Both the position numbers and the translations under genes were made by a program. A stretch of DNA of 40,193 bases from CAYFUR01 sp964346275 (GTDB lineage: Bacteria > Sumerlaeota > Sumerlaeia > SLMS01), in assembly GCA_964346275.1 (NCBI GenBank), contig CAYFUR010000023.1, positions 1 through 40,193 on the forward strand, given 5' to 3'. Below, in pieces: positions 1 to 8,558 of this stretch. The notes under the pieces were generated by a model, which made no database searches, was not told the origin of the DNA, and saw only the letters and a program-made list of their open reading frames with translations. Each line of letters begins with the position of its first letter. The stretch's first letter is position 1.

Positions 1-2
1 AT

Positions 3-212
3 GAACAACGACGTCCTGATCCGGAAATGAAGGAGGACCAGCCGATCGAGGAAGAAAAGCTTCCCGAGGAAGCGCGCATCGATGATCGGCGCCTGGAACT
101 GCGCCACCCCAAGGCGGAAGGCACCAAAGAGAAGGGACTCAACCGCAACATGGAGGTAGAGCCGGATCCTCCGCCGCGGCACCCGACACAGGAAACCCCG
201 CCGAATCAGTGA
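3..212 (+). CDS. C-terminal end of an unknown charged protein (5' partial)
   Basis: The frame starting at base 3 is open from the window edge to a TGA at 210-212, giving about 69 residues. It is very rich in Glu, Lys, Pro and Arg, with no hydrophobic segment and no motif I recognise; it reads like a disordered tail. An internal ATG at 27 has a weak AGGA-like upstream context but gives only a 61-residue charged peptide, so I prefer the tail of a longer gene starting left of the window. It converges with the minus-strand gene that ends at 260. No function can be assigned, and whether it is coding at all is only moderately supported. Confidence 0.4.
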   Translation, partial: EQRRPDPEMKEDQPIEEEKLPEEARIDDRRLELRHPKAEGTKEKGLNRNMEVEPDPPPRHPTQETPPNQ

Positions 213-259
213 CGCGTCTTTTTCCCGGCTCCCCGGGGCCGGGGATGCACGATTTCCGC

Positions 260-658
260 TTATTTGGTGAATCGTGTCGTCCAGGGATACTCGTAAACTT
301 TCTTTTCAGAGGCCCGGACCGCACCCAGAATATGATACAGGAGTCCGGCGATTCCCACAAGGATTGCCAGCGGGAAGATCAGAAACCCAATAAAAATAAA
401 AACGGTGATGCACCCGATAATGGCCAGCAGGAGGGAAGCGACAGAGGCCGCCACGGAAAAGGCGAGGGCCTCGAGGGCGCATTTGCGGACAAAGGGCGAT
501 TCTTCTTTTTTGATCAACCAGACAACAAGCGGCCCAAGCGGTGGAATCCCAACAAAGCCGCCCGCGATGGGCGAAAGGTGGGCAATGATTCCCCAGGTTT
601 TCTCGTCGTCCTTCATTTCATATTCGCAGGGATAACTGTTCCCGCCAAAATCGTTCAC
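260..658 (-). CDS. DUF4870 (Tic20-like) small membrane protein
   Basis: A 132-residue membrane protein. The start is taken as the GTG at 658, which has GGAG eight bases upstream; an internal ATG at 616 is the alternative. After a short polar N-terminus the motif DDEKTWGIIAHLSPI leads into the first membrane segment (about residues 24-50), followed by a basic loop with KKEESPFVRKCALEAL and two further hydrophobic stretches (about 62-80 and 82-112). The WxxxAHL start, the 'ESPFVRxHAxEAL'-type loop and the three-helix layout are typical of DUF4870, a family of unknown role. It is the last gene of a three-gene minus-strand cluster, 51 bases after the previous stop. Identification is by pattern only. 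Confidence 0.8.
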   Translation of the reverse strand: MNDFGGNSYPCEYEMKDDEKTWGIIAHLSPIAGGFVGIPPLGPLVVWLIKKEESPFVRKCALEALAFSVAASVASLLLAIIGCITVFIFIGFLIFPLAILVGIAGLLYHILGAVRASEKKVYEYPWTTRFTK

Positions 659-709
659 GGCTGGATCTCCTTCATAGGATCTCGGGTTTTTGTCAGACGT
701 TGAATGAGG

Positions 710-1132
710 CTAGCGCCTGTCGCGGAGAATAGCAACCATCAGTTCGTAGAGGACCTCGCGGTCTGTCATGCCCAGATCCATAATGCGTTCGCGCACGCGA
801 TCAAAGAATTCGGCGTCGTTCATCTTGTGATGGCGCAGCCAGTTGCGTCCTTCTTCCCAGAGAGGAAGCCAGATCCAGTTGCGGCGAAGATTTTCCATGC
901 CGCCAGCGATTTGCAGGAAGTATTCGAGATCCAGAATCACGAAAACACGGTTCTGGAGGGGAGAAGCGAAGGGCATCTGGCCGGTTTCATCCAGGAGAAA
1001 CATACCCGGAGCCGGGGTCCAGTCGATTCCCAGCGCAGCCATTTGGTGAGCCAGTTCCAATTCGCGCTCGGTAAACCGGATGGCCGGAGCGGGAGGGGTT
1101 TTCGGCTCAGGGTAAGGTTGCGGGTTCTCCAT
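710..1132 (-). CDS. Unknown soluble protein, 140 aa
   Basis: I do not recognise this family. The protein is soluble, with no signal peptide or membrane segment. After a proline-rich N-terminus (residues 1-16) it is mostly helical, with many Trp, Arg and Glu residues; the C-terminal 35 residues (NDAEFFDRVRERIMDLGMTD and following) look amphipathic. ATG at 1132 has GGAAG a few bases upstream. The gene overlaps the 3' end of the DUF309 gene by 26 bases in a different frame, which argues for translational coupling and that both are real. The middle part, with FLLDETGQMPFASPLQNRVFV, could be a ligand-binding or structural domain, but nothing catalytic stands out. Confidence 0.6.
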   Translation of the reverse strand: MENPQPYPEPKTPPAPAIRFTERELELAHQMAALGIDWTPAPGMFLLDETGQMPFASPLQNRVFVILDLEYFLQIAGGMENLRRNWIWLPLWEEGRNWLRHHKMNDAEFFDRVRERIMDLGMTDREVLYELMVAILRDRR

Positions 1133-1556
1133 GACAGGCTTCCAAGAAGGGAATGGCTTCTCGCTGGGGTGGCTTGCCAGGTGGGTTCTCGCGGCAAGTC
1201 AGGGGATGAAAGAGGCATTCGAATTCATTGCGCAGCGAATCGAGATGGAGGCCCTCGCAGACAGACGGATAGTGGGAAAGATATTGCCTGGCTGAAGCCC
1301 ACAGTTTGCGGGCCCCTGAATGGTTTCCTCGCTGCCAGTGAAGAAGGGCGACGGACAACTGGATCCATCCCTTGTAAAAGTCCTTCAATGGGCCGACCTC
1401 GATCACCCAGAGATCCTCCAAAACCTCGTGGGCTTCAAAATAATCGCCTTCGTTGAAGAGGCGAATGAACTCAAGATATTCTGCTGGCCATTCTTCGATC
1501 GAGTGCAACGTGAATCTCTCCCTGAAATTTCTGTGCAAAGTTGATGGTGATCTCAT
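1107..1556 (-). CDS. DUF309 domain protein
   Basis: A 149-residue protein whose core matches the DUF309 signature: a helix ending in FNEGDYFEAHEVLEDLW (about residues 34-50), then FYKGWIQLSVALLHWQRGN (about 60-78) and a third helix with ARKLWASARQYL. The conserved E-AHEVLEDLW and the GxIQ-A-L helices form a small all-helical fold seen across bacteria; the biochemical role is not known. The last 30 residues are Pro-rich and probably disordered; they are the part that overlaps the downstream gene. ATG at 1556 has AAGG close upstream. It heads the three-gene minus-strand cluster and is divergent from the DUF368 gene, so the 147-base gap 1557-1703 must hold both promoters. Confidence 0.8.
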   Translation of the reverse strand: MRSPSTLHRNFRERFTLHSIEEWPAEYLEFIRLFNEGDYFEAHEVLEDLWVIEVGPLKDFYKGWIQLSVALLHWQRGNHSGARKLWASARQYLSHYPSVCEGLHLDSLRNEFECLFHPLTCRENPPGKPPQREAIPFLEACHGEPATLP

Positions 1557-1703
1557 GCTGCCTTGTCAAGTAGGGAGCCTTGCTTTTCATCAAATATCCA
1601 CTTGAGTGCCAAATGGGTTTCCGTTGACCGCCTTTGGGCTTTCCTCCTACATCCCCGGGAGTTTTTAAGCGCCCCTTATCCGATCAAGGAATTCCAAGTC
1701 CAA

Positions 1704-2945
1704 ATGAGCAGCTTTTCCGAAGGTGCTTCCCCGGCGAGCGAACGGCCCGATTTACAATCTCAGGGCGGTATTCCTTACTGGCGGCTTTCGCTTACCGGCA
1801 TCTTTATGGGGCTGGCAAACCTCGTGCCCGGCGTGTCAGGAGGAACCATGGTCCTGGCGCTGGGGCTCTACGACGAATTCATCGACGCGGTCTCGGATTT
1901 GACTCGCTTCCGGATTTCCCTGCGTCCGGTTGTCGTAATTGGGATGTTGTTTGCCATTTCGGCGGCAACGATCGTTCTCTTTTCCACCGTGATGCAATTT
2001 CTGATGGAGATGTTTCTGCCGGGGATGCTGGGGCTTTTTATCGGGATGACCCTTGGCGGAGCGCCCCTTTTGCTGGCGCAATTGCGTCCCATGCGCGCTC
2101 CCGGGCTGGTGGCTTCCGCGCTTGGGATCGTTGTGATGGCGTTGATCGCCTTTGTGCTGCGGCCGGATAACGTCGACCCCAACTTCGCTCTGTATTTTTT
2201 GGGCGGGATCCTTGGGAGCGCGGCCATGATTCTCCCGGGCATTTCGGGGAGCTACCTCCTGCTGATCTTCGGTCTCTATCTCCCCATTATCGGCGGGATC
2301 AGCGACCTGACGGACGCGCTGCGGGCGGGCGATTTCAGCCTCTTTGTTTCGATCACTCTCGGGATGGTTTTGCCCGTGGGATTGGGCGTGGTGACAGGGA
2401 TTGTCGCCTTGTCGAACCTGCTGAAGTATTTGTTGCACCATTATCACAAACCGACGGTGGGCTTCCTGCTGGGGTTGCTTCTTGGGTCCGTCCTGGGGCT
2501 CTATCCGTTCCAGCAGGCGAGCTTTGACAAGCTTCCCCGCTATGCGCTGACGCGGGAAAACGGCATGGCGGAGTTGATGGTGCGCGGTTTTGGGTGGATG
2601 GATTCGGAGAACGACTTCACCGCGGCGAATCTGCGAGCGTTGGAGGATGAGACGCTGAGGGTCAACATCATCGAAGCGCGGGAGGATGGCGCGTTGACCG
2701 TTGAGGATGTGGAGCGGGCCCGCGGCGAGGAGGCGGTGCTGATTGCCTACGATGTGAGTGTGCCGCGGGAAGTGCGCCGTGCCGCGGCGGACGAGGAGAA
2801 GGGCGAGGTGGAGCTGGTCATCGTGCCGAATACAGAGTATTCTCCGGCAAGGGGGATTCTGGTGGTGGTGCTGATTGGACTGGGGTATATGATCACCTAT
2901 TCGCTTGGCCGTTTCGGCGAGAAACGCGAAACGCGGGCGGCATGA
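1704..2945 (+). CDS. DUF368 / PopT-type polyprenyl-phosphate translocase candidate
   Basis: A 413-residue polytopic membrane protein. The family signature is clear: GIFMGLANLVPGVSGGTMVLALGLYD near the N-terminus and its inverted counterpart GSAAMILPGISGSYLLLIFG about 140 residues later. DUF368 proteins are established undecaprenyl-phosphate flippases (PopT), recycling the lipid carrier for cell-wall and surface-glycan synthesis. The ATG at 1704 is preferred: the frame is open from 1563, but the extra 47 residues are not family-like, and AAGGA lies 13 bases upstream of 1704. Odd feature: between helix GLYPFQQ (about residue 268) and the last helix (about 382-402) lies a ~110-residue very acidic hydrophilic domain. 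The epimerase-like gene follows after 22 bases, so they are probably co-transcribed. Confidence 0.88.
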   Translation: MSSFSEGASPASERPDLQSQGGIPYWRLSLTGIFMGLANLVPGVSGGTMVLALGLYDEFIDAVSDLTRFRISLRPVVVIGMLFAISAATIVLFSTVMQFLMEMFLPGMLGLFIGMTLGGAPLLLAQLRPMRAPGLVASALGIVVMALIAFVLRPDNVDPNFALYFLGGILGSAAMILPGISGSYLLLIFGLYLPIIGGISDLTDALRAGDFSLFVSITLGMVLPVGLGVVTGIVALSNLLKYLLHHYHKPTVGFLLGLLLGSVLGLYPFQQASFDKLPRYALTRENGMAELMVRGFGWMDSENDFTAANLRALEDETLRVNIIEAREDGALTVEDVERARGEEAVLIAYDVSVPREVRRAAADEEKGEVELVIVPNTEYSPARGILVVVLIGLGYMITYSLGRFGEKRETRAA

Positions 2946-2967
2946 TTGGGACGCGACAGGAGACGCT

Positions 2968-3435
2968 ATGAAGAAGCTGATCGATGGAGTGAAGGTGCGC
3001 CGGCTGGCGGTCCACTGCGATGAGCGGGGACGCTTGATGGAGGTTCTGCGCTGTGATGATCCAGAGATGGACATCAAGTTCGGCCAGGTCTATACAACGA
3101 CGGCGTATCCGGGCGTGACGAAGGCCTGGCATTACCACGAGCTGCAGACGGACCATTTCGTTTGCCTGTTCGGCATGATCAAGCTCGCCCTCTACGATGA
3201 CCGGGAGGGCTCGCCGACGCGGGGACAGGTGAATGAGTTTTTCCTCGGGCCGCACAATCCGATTCTCGTGGAAATCCCAAAGCTCGTCTATCATGGCTTC
3301 AAGTGCATCAGCGAGACAGAAGCGATGGTGCTCAATTATGTTACGGAAGCTTATAACTACGAGCATCCCGACGAATATCGCATTGCTCCGCATAGCGGCG
3401 AGATTCCCTATGATTGGTCCCGCCGCGACGGCTGA
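2968..3435 (+). CDS. RmlC-like cupin, dTDP-sugar 3,5-epimerase-related
   Basis: A 155-residue cupin-fold protein. ATG 2968 is chosen because it has AGGAG five bases upstream; the frame extends further 5' only into the DUF368 gene end. Family features: an N-terminal strand VRRLAVHCDERGRLMEVLR, the pair TTAYPGVTKAWHYHELQTDHFVCL (the HxH segment typical of dTDP-4-dehydrorhamnose 3,5-epimerases and relatives), LALYDDR, then PKLVYHGFKCI (a second conserved His) and a C-terminal NYEHPDEYRI. It is shorter than full RmlC (about 180) and resembles the dTDP-4-dehydrorhamnose epimerase-related group, so the exact substrate is open. The likely pathway is nucleotide-sugar synthesis for surface glycans, which fits its position behind a lipid-carrier flippase. 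Confidence 0.8.
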   Translation: MKKLIDGVKVRRLAVHCDERGRLMEVLRCDDPEMDIKFGQVYTTTAYPGVTKAWHYHELQTDHFVCLFGMIKLALYDDREGSPTRGQVNEFFLGPHNPILVEIPKLVYHGFKCISETEAMVLNYVTEAYNYEHPDEYRIAPHSGEIPYDWSRRDG

Positions 3436-3491
3436 GGGGAGCGATGAGCCTCGTCGGGACATCGTTGCATGGCCTTTACATTCTTTCATCC

Positions 3492-3518
3492 CCCTCATGC
3501 CAACTCTCGGCTTGAGGG
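3492..3518 (+). terminator. Hairpin after the epimerase-like gene
   Basis: Arms CCCTCA-t-GCC (3492-3501) and GGC-t-TGAGGG (3509-3518) pair with a single T/T mismatch around a 7-base loop. It lies 56 bases after the stop of the upstream gene. There is no U-tract, so it may be a weak or Rho-assisted terminator or an mRNA-end stabiliser. The rest of the gap up to 3746 shows no gene; it contains a short direct repeat (TGGGAGCCTC near 3655 and 3702). Confidence 0.35.
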
Positions 3519-3746
3519 AGTAGGCGGCGGGGGGGATAAGATTAGCGGCCACGGTCCGGGCGGGCTCCTCATTTCCACTTCAATAAACCTGAGAATCAGG
3601 CCCTGAATCCCGTCCGGAGAATGGCGGCAAGGAATTCCCACGCCTTACGGTGGATGGGAGCCTCTCTTCTCGCCCGATTCCTGCTAGCTATGATTGAAAG
3701 GTGGGAGCCTCGCGAGGGGCAGAGGGAGCTGAACCAGGAAGGTGCG

Positions 3747-6700
3747 ATGTCCAGCGAGGGCAGAAACCAGCCATTACCTCTCGTTTTTCTGATCGTGGGC
3801 GCGTTGGTAATCGTCTTGATAGGCGTGTATATGCGGCGCGACCGGGTCCAGGAAGTTGTGCCTCGCGAAGAGCGGAAAGTCGAAGTCGATCCCAACGAAG
3901 TTTCCAATCTTTCCATCTCTCTTTCCCGCCAGCGTGATTTGTCGGAAAAGAGCAGGACTTTGCGTGAGGGTGAAGAGCAGCCCGAACGCCAGGGGGATTC
4001 CGAGGAGGGAGAGGCGAAAGAGAAGCCCGAGCCAGAAGTTTATCCAAACACCGAGGATTTCGCGACCTCGAAGCCGTTGGAGGTGGCCATGCAGAGGCCG
4101 CCGGGAAGCCTGGCGGGGTGGGTGTCGGACGAGAAAATGCTGCCGATCTCCGGGGCCACGGTGCGGATGGAATACGAGGAAGACGCGGGAGAGGAGGAGC
4201 CGCCCACGCCTGAATCGATCTCGGATGAGAACGGGATGTTTGTGATTGAAGAAATCCCGCCGGGGCGATGGTCGGTGATCGCGGAGAAAGAAGATTTTGC
4301 AACGGGTGTTTTGACTGGGGTGGGTGTGCCTTCGGGGAGCAGGGGAGACCCGGTCTCCTTGAAGCTGGGCCCCGAACTGGTCATCGAAGGGTCCGTGGTG
4401 GCCGCGGAGGAGCCCGTGGAGGGAGCGACGATCAGGATCAGCCGCAGGCACATCTCCGTCCAGTCGAGCGGTGCGGTGAATTCGCTGATTATCGATTACG
4501 GAGAAGTCAAGACGGATGAGGAGGGCTCATTCACCCTCAATAAGCTTCCCCGTGCGAAGATGGGGATCGGCGTCCGGGCGGAAGGCTACGCGAGGTTGGA
4601 ACGGGAAATCGAGGTCGTTCCGAAAATGCCGCCGGTGGTGCTTTACCTGGAGCCGGAAGCGGTGCTTGCCGGATCGGTGCGCGGCCCCCGGAACGAGTCT
4701 GTGGGCGGTGCGGTCCTGGAGCTTCGCGAACCGGATTCCGCGGCGGACTCGAAAGTCCTGGCGACAACCAAGAGTGGAGAAAACGGCGATTTCGAGTTCG
4801 ATCAGTTGCCGGCGCGCCAGGAGTATGATCTCTATGCAACGGCGGAGAAGTACGAGGCGGCGGGGCCGATTCGCGTGGTCAGCGGCACCAGAACGAATAT
4901 CGTGAATCTGAAAAGCGGCGGGGTGATCGAAGGCCGCGTGATCGGGCTGTCCGATGAACAGCCTGTTGCGAATATCCGGATCGTTGCCATGTCCGACGAG
5001 GCGGGCCGGCAGGCGTCCCTGACGTCCAAGACCAATTCGAATGGCCGATATCAGATTACGAGGCTGCCATCGGGAACTTACAATGTTGCGATATACAGCG
5101 AAACATTGACTTCCGAGCCGCGCATGGGCGTGGAAGTGAAAGAGAACCAGGCGACGGAGGGTGTGGATTTCACGATCTACCCGGGCCAGGAGATCAGCGG
5201 CCAGGTGGAGGATGGGGATACCGGCGAGCGGTTGGGGAACGCGTCCGTGAATCTCGAGAGCCGGATTGGCCCCGGGCTGCTGATGACAAAGAAGACGTCC
5301 GACGTCACGAACGAGTCGGGCCAGTTCCGTTTTCCCAATCTCCCGCTTGGTGTCTATACGCTGAGAGCTTCGCTGGACGGATATACGCGCGGCGCCAATG
5401 ACGAGGGGACGACACGGGTTGAGCTGCTCCAGGACATCGCTCCCCAGCCAGTGACTCTCAAGCTGTTCCGCGGCGCTGTGATTTCGGGCACGGTGGTGGA
5501 CTTGAATGGCGCGGGGATCGGCGGCGCGCTGGTCCAGGTTTTCCATGCCAGGGGGTCGCCGGGGCGCATCCGGACGAGGGATTTCACGGCCACCACGGGA
5601 ACGAATGGCAGCTTTCTGCTCCAGGGGATCCCGGTGCATGAGGAGGTTCACCTGCGGGTGAGCGCGTGGGCGGAGGGGTATGGTAAGGGAAAAAGCGAGA
5701 AGCTGGTTTTGAACCGGGCACAGTTTGAACGCTCGACGAGTGTCGTGATCGGAGAGGGGGCGCCGCTGACGGTGTATGTGGGGAGCACGGAAGGGGTGGG
5801 GTTGGGGGATGCGGATGTGCGGCTGAGCCACCGGGAGTTTCCCGGGGATCCTTCGCCTCCGGCCTGGAGCAAGAAGACGGGTGATGGCGGCGAGGCCGTG
5901 TTTGAGAAGATTCCCCATGGGTCGGTGCGGGTGAGCGCCTCGCGGTCAGGCTATCTTTCCGCGGGCACCAACGTGAATGTGACGGGGGATGAACCGGCGG
6001 TCGCCGAGCTGGAACTGGAACCGGCGCGTATTCTGACCGGCAAGGTCATCGATGACCGGGGAGAGTCCATCACGGCGGGAAGTGTCAAAGCGATTCGCGA
6101 GCAAGGAGCGACAGGCGGAGGGAGTTCGGGGATTTCTTCCGACGGCAGCTTCCGGATCGATTCCCTCGGAGAGGGGACGTTCCGGCTCGAGATCACGGCG
6201 GAACGGGCCACGGGGAGTGGCCGGCGGAAAATGAAGTGGAACATTTCGGGGATCGCGCCCAACGATGGCGGGTCCGATGTGATCCTCCAAGTGCCTTTCA
6301 ATGGAACCATGAGAGGAACCGTCGTGATTGCCGCGAGTGAGAATTCCCCGCCGAACTTTACGGTGCGGCTCAGGGGGTCTTACCGCGACGCGGCGGATTT
6401 GTCTCAGAATTTCGGAACGGGCTATACGTTCACCGACACGAATACGTTTGTTTTGCCTTCGATTCCGCCGGGAGAATACCGGGTGGAGGTCAGCGCGCCG
6501 AATTACCTTCCCGTGTCTGTCGGGTCCTTTGATGTGGAATCCCCGGGCGAGACGTCCGCCGGGGTGATTAATCTGCAGCCCGGCGGGGAGTTGAGATACA
6601 GTGTGGTCAATTCCCAGTCCGGCGAGCCCATTGGCGGAGTTCTCGGGCGGCTCGATCAGGAAGGCCCATCCACGAAAACGAACGGGAACGGAGAGGCCCG

Positions 6701-7661
6701 GATGAGCCCGGTGAAGCCGGGGATCTATACACTGGAACTCAGCCACGGGGAATTTCTGAATAAGTCGGAGAACCTGGTGCGCATCACCAGGGGCCAGGAA
6801 ACAGATCTGGGTGAACTGGAACTGGATCCCGGGGCCGAGCTCTATGGCCAGGTGACCGATGGGAGCAATGATACGCTGAAGGGGATTCGCGTGGAAGCCC
6901 GGGCGGTGGAAAGCGACCAGGTCAAGAGCACGTCCACCGATGGCGGGGGGAATTATTCGATCAAGGGCCTGAAGCCCGGCGGGCACATTGTCAGTTTCAG
7001 TGGTACGGTCAACGAACGGCGTGTGGCGAAGAGCATGGAGTTGACGGTCTCGGCGGCTGAAGCGCGGGAAGAAAACGTAACGCTCTGGGCGAATTCGACT
7101 CTCAGGGGGATTCTCGTGGGACCGGGGGTTGCCGATCTCAATCGCTCTATTGTGACGTTGTATCCTCTTCGGCCAGACCTTTCCCCGATGGTGAACGAAT
7201 CGATTTCCGTTTCGGACGTTTCCGGAAACCGGTTCGTGGAGCGCCACCTGGTGGATGGGTACTATCTGGTTGCCGTGCAGGCGCCCACGAGCGGGGGCGG
7301 GACGTTTTACTGGGCGGAGGCCGCGACTGTTTTCGACCGGGAAACTCAAGTCATGGTAGATGCGGGCACCTCGTCAATCAATGGGCGTATCCTCCAGTCT
7401 CCTAATGGCCCGGCGGTGCAGGACCAGGGAGTGCGCCTCGAGCTTCTCTCCGCACCGCAGAGCGGAGTCGCGGGGTTGCGCAATTGGTGGCAATGGACCG
7501 CGCGCACCGACGAAGAGGGCAACTTCTCCTTCTCCCATTTGCCGGCGGGAACGTTTTCCCTGGTCGCGAATAATGAATCGTTGGAGTCGGATATCCTGGA
7601 GATCGTGACGATCGACGGGCCAGGAACCCGTCTCACCCGGGATTACTTTTTCGAGGAATAA
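3747..7661 (+). CDS. Giant membrane-anchored carboxypeptidase-regulatory-like repeat protein
   Basis: A 1304-residue protein. ATG 3747 is chosen: AGGAAGG lies just upstream and the product begins with nine polar residues, then one hydrophobic helix (about 10-29) followed by MRRDR, a signal-anchor placing the rest in the periplasm or outside. Residues ~35-115 are a charged, Glu-rich linker. From ~118 to the end I count about 13 tandem units of 85-100 residues with the pattern G-x-V-x(n)-GA-V-x-(T/S)D-x-x-G-x-F-x-(I/L)-x-x-(L/I)P-x-G-x-Y-x-(L/V), the signature of CarboxypepD_reg / CnaB-like beta-sandwich domains. No enzyme domain is visible. It stands alone, between a hairpin and the convergent purC. 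The likely role is structural or binding (adhesion, polysaccharide contact); this is inference. Confidence 0.85.
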   Translation: MSSEGRNQPLPLVFLIVGALVIVLIGVYMRRDRVQEVVPREERKVEVDPNEVSNLSISLSRQRDLSEKSRTLREGEEQPERQGDSEEGEAKEKPEPEVYPNTEDFATSKPLEVAMQRPPGSLAGWVSDEKMLPISGATVRMEYEEDAGEEEPPTPESISDENGMFVIEEIPPGRWSVIAEKEDFATGVLTGVGVPSGSRGDPVSLKLGPELVIEGSVVAAEEPVEGATIRISRRHISVQSSGAVNSLIIDYGEVKTDEEGSFTLNKLPRAKMGIGVRAEGYARLEREIEVVPKMPPVVLYLEPEAVLAGSVRGPRNESVGGAVLELREPDSAADSKVLATTKSGENGDFEFDQLPARQEYDLYATAEKYEAAGPIRVVSGTRTNIVNLKSGGVIEGRVIGLSDEQPVANIRIVAMSDEAGRQASLTSKTNSNGRYQITRLPSGTYNVAIYSETLTSEPRMGVEVKENQATEGVDFTIYPGQEISGQVEDGDTGERLGNASVNLESRIGPGLLMTKKTSDVTNESGQFRFPNLPLGVYTLRASLDGYTRGANDEGTTRVELLQDIAPQPVTLKLFRGAVISGTVVDLNGAGIGGALVQVFHARGSPGRIRTRDFTATTGTNGSFLLQGIPVHEEVHLRVSAWAEGYGKGKSEKLVLNRAQFERSTSVVIGEGAPLTVYVGSTEGVGLGDADVRLSHREFPGDPSPPAWSKKTGDGGEAVFEKIPHGSVRVSASRSGYLSAGTNVNVTGDEPAVAELELEPARILTGKVIDDRGESITAGSVKAIREQGATGGGSSGISSDGSFRIDSLGEGTFRLEITAERATGSGRRKMKWNISGIAPNDGGSDVILQVPFNGTMRGTVVIAASENSPPNFTVRLRGSYRDAADLSQNFGTGYTFTDTNTFVLPSIPPGEYRVEVSAPNYLPVSVGSFDVESPGETSAGVINLQPGGELRYSVVNSQSGEPIGGVLGRLDQEGPSTKTNGNGEARMSPVKPGIYTLELSHGEFLNKSENLVRITRGQETDLGELELDPGAELYGQVTDGSNDTLKGIRVEARAVESDQVKSTSTDGGGNYSIKGLKPGGHIVSFSGTVNERRVAKSMELTVSAAEAREENVTLWANSTLRGILVGPGVADLNRSIVTLYPLRPDLSPMVNESISVSDVSGNRFVERHLVDGYYLVAVQAPTSGGGTFYWAEAATVFDRETQVMVDAGTSSINGRILQSPNGPAVQDQGVRLELLSAPQSGVAGLRNWWQWTARTDEEGNFSFSHLPAGTFSLVANNESLESDILEIVTIDGPGTRLTRDYFFEE

Positions 7662-8558
7662 TCAGAGAAGAATTCTCTCGCCGGTGATCATCTCGTAGGC
7701 GCGCTGGTAACGCTCGGTGGTCTGGCGGATCACGTCTTCGGGCAGGCGCGGGGCGGGCGGAGTCTTGTCCCAGCCAGAGGACTCGACGAAATCACGCACA
7801 TATTGCTTGTCCAGGGAGATGGCCTTTTCAGATTCGGGAGTATAGCTCTCTTTGAGCCAGAACCGTGAACTGTCGGGCGTGAGAATCTCATCGATGAGGA
7901 TCACCTCTCCGTCTGGATCGATGCCGAATTCGAATTTCGTGTCAGAGAGCACAAGGCCGCGCTGGTAGAGATAATTGTGAGCATACGTGTAAAGGGCGAT
8001 GGCATGATCGCGTCCGCGGGCCGCGTTGGGCTCGCCGATCTGGCGGGCGAGTTCGGTGAAGTCGATGTTCACATCGTGGCCTTCGTCGGCTTTGGTGGAG
8101 GGGGTAAAGAGGGGGGCTCCGAAGGGCGAGCGTTTTTGAAGCCCGGCCAAAAGCTCGATGCCGCTGACGATCTTGTTGAACTCGTATTGCTTATAGGCGC
8201 TGCCGTCAAGGTAGCCGCGGACGATGAATTCGGCTTTGAGGGGGACCGCTTTGCGGACGAGCATGGAGCGGCCTTCGAGCTGATCGCGGAATTCCTGCAG
8301 CTCCTGGGGGAACTCCTGGAAATTGGCGGTGAGGAAGTGATTCGGGACGAGAGAGGCCGTTCGGCGGAACCACCACTCAGAGAGGCTGGAGAGAATCTGG
8401 CCTTTGCCCGGGATCGGATCCTGGAAGACGACATCGAAGGCGGAGAGGCGATCCGTGGCAACAATGAGCAGCTTGTCACCGAGGTCGTAGACGTCGCGTA
8501 CTTTGCCCCGCCTGCATTTCATGCCGGGAAGTCTGGATTCATGGAGAGCAGGCTTCAT
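7662..8558 (-). CDS. purC: SAICAR synthetase (phosphoribosylaminoimidazole-succinocarboxamide synthase)
   Basis: Joins CAIR and aspartate with ATP to give SAICAR in de novo purine synthesis. The 298-residue product starts at ATG 8558; the frame stays open upstream, but that part is shadow of the neighbouring gene. Recognisable blocks in order: RGKVRDVYDLGDKLLIVATDRLSAFD (ATP-site strand), GKGQILSSLSEWWF, VRGYLDGSAYKQYE (the [LIVM]-x-RGYL signature), FTPSTKADEGHDVNI, and LVLSDTKFEFGID with a following LIDEILTPDSSRFW. All catalytic blocks appear intact and the length fits the longer ~300-residue form. The start codon overlaps the stop of lptF (ATGA), so the two are translated from one message. 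It converges directly on the repeat-protein gene, whose stop is at 7661. Confidence 0.97.
   Translation of the reverse strand: MKPALHESRLPGMKCRRGKVRDVYDLGDKLLIVATDRLSAFDVVFQDPIPGKGQILSSLSEWWFRRTASLVPNHFLTANFQEFPQELQEFRDQLEGRSMLVRKAVPLKAEFIVRGYLDGSAYKQYEFNKIVSGIELLAGLQKRSPFGAPLFTPSTKADEGHDVNIDFTELARQIGEPNAARGRDHAIALYTYAHNYLYQRGLVLSDTKFEFGIDPDGEVILIDEILTPDSSRFWLKESYTPESEKAISLDKQYVRDFVESSGWDKTPPAPRLPEDVIRQTTERYQRAYEMITGERILL

Noticed and set aside
1836..3077. Long minus-strand frame (413 codons) opposite the DUF368 gene
   Set aside because: Composition is Arg/His/Gln-rich without motifs, and the plus strand has a clear DUF368 membrane protein; it is an antisense shadow caused by high GC.
4527..5918. 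Minus-strand frame opposite the repeat protein
   Set aside because: Arg/His-rich without motifs; the repeat pattern on the plus strand runs through without breaks.
3747..7661. Tandem DNA repeats or a CRISPR-like array in the repeat protein
   Set aside because: The units share protein pattern but not DNA sequence, and no regular spacer-repeat structure is present.
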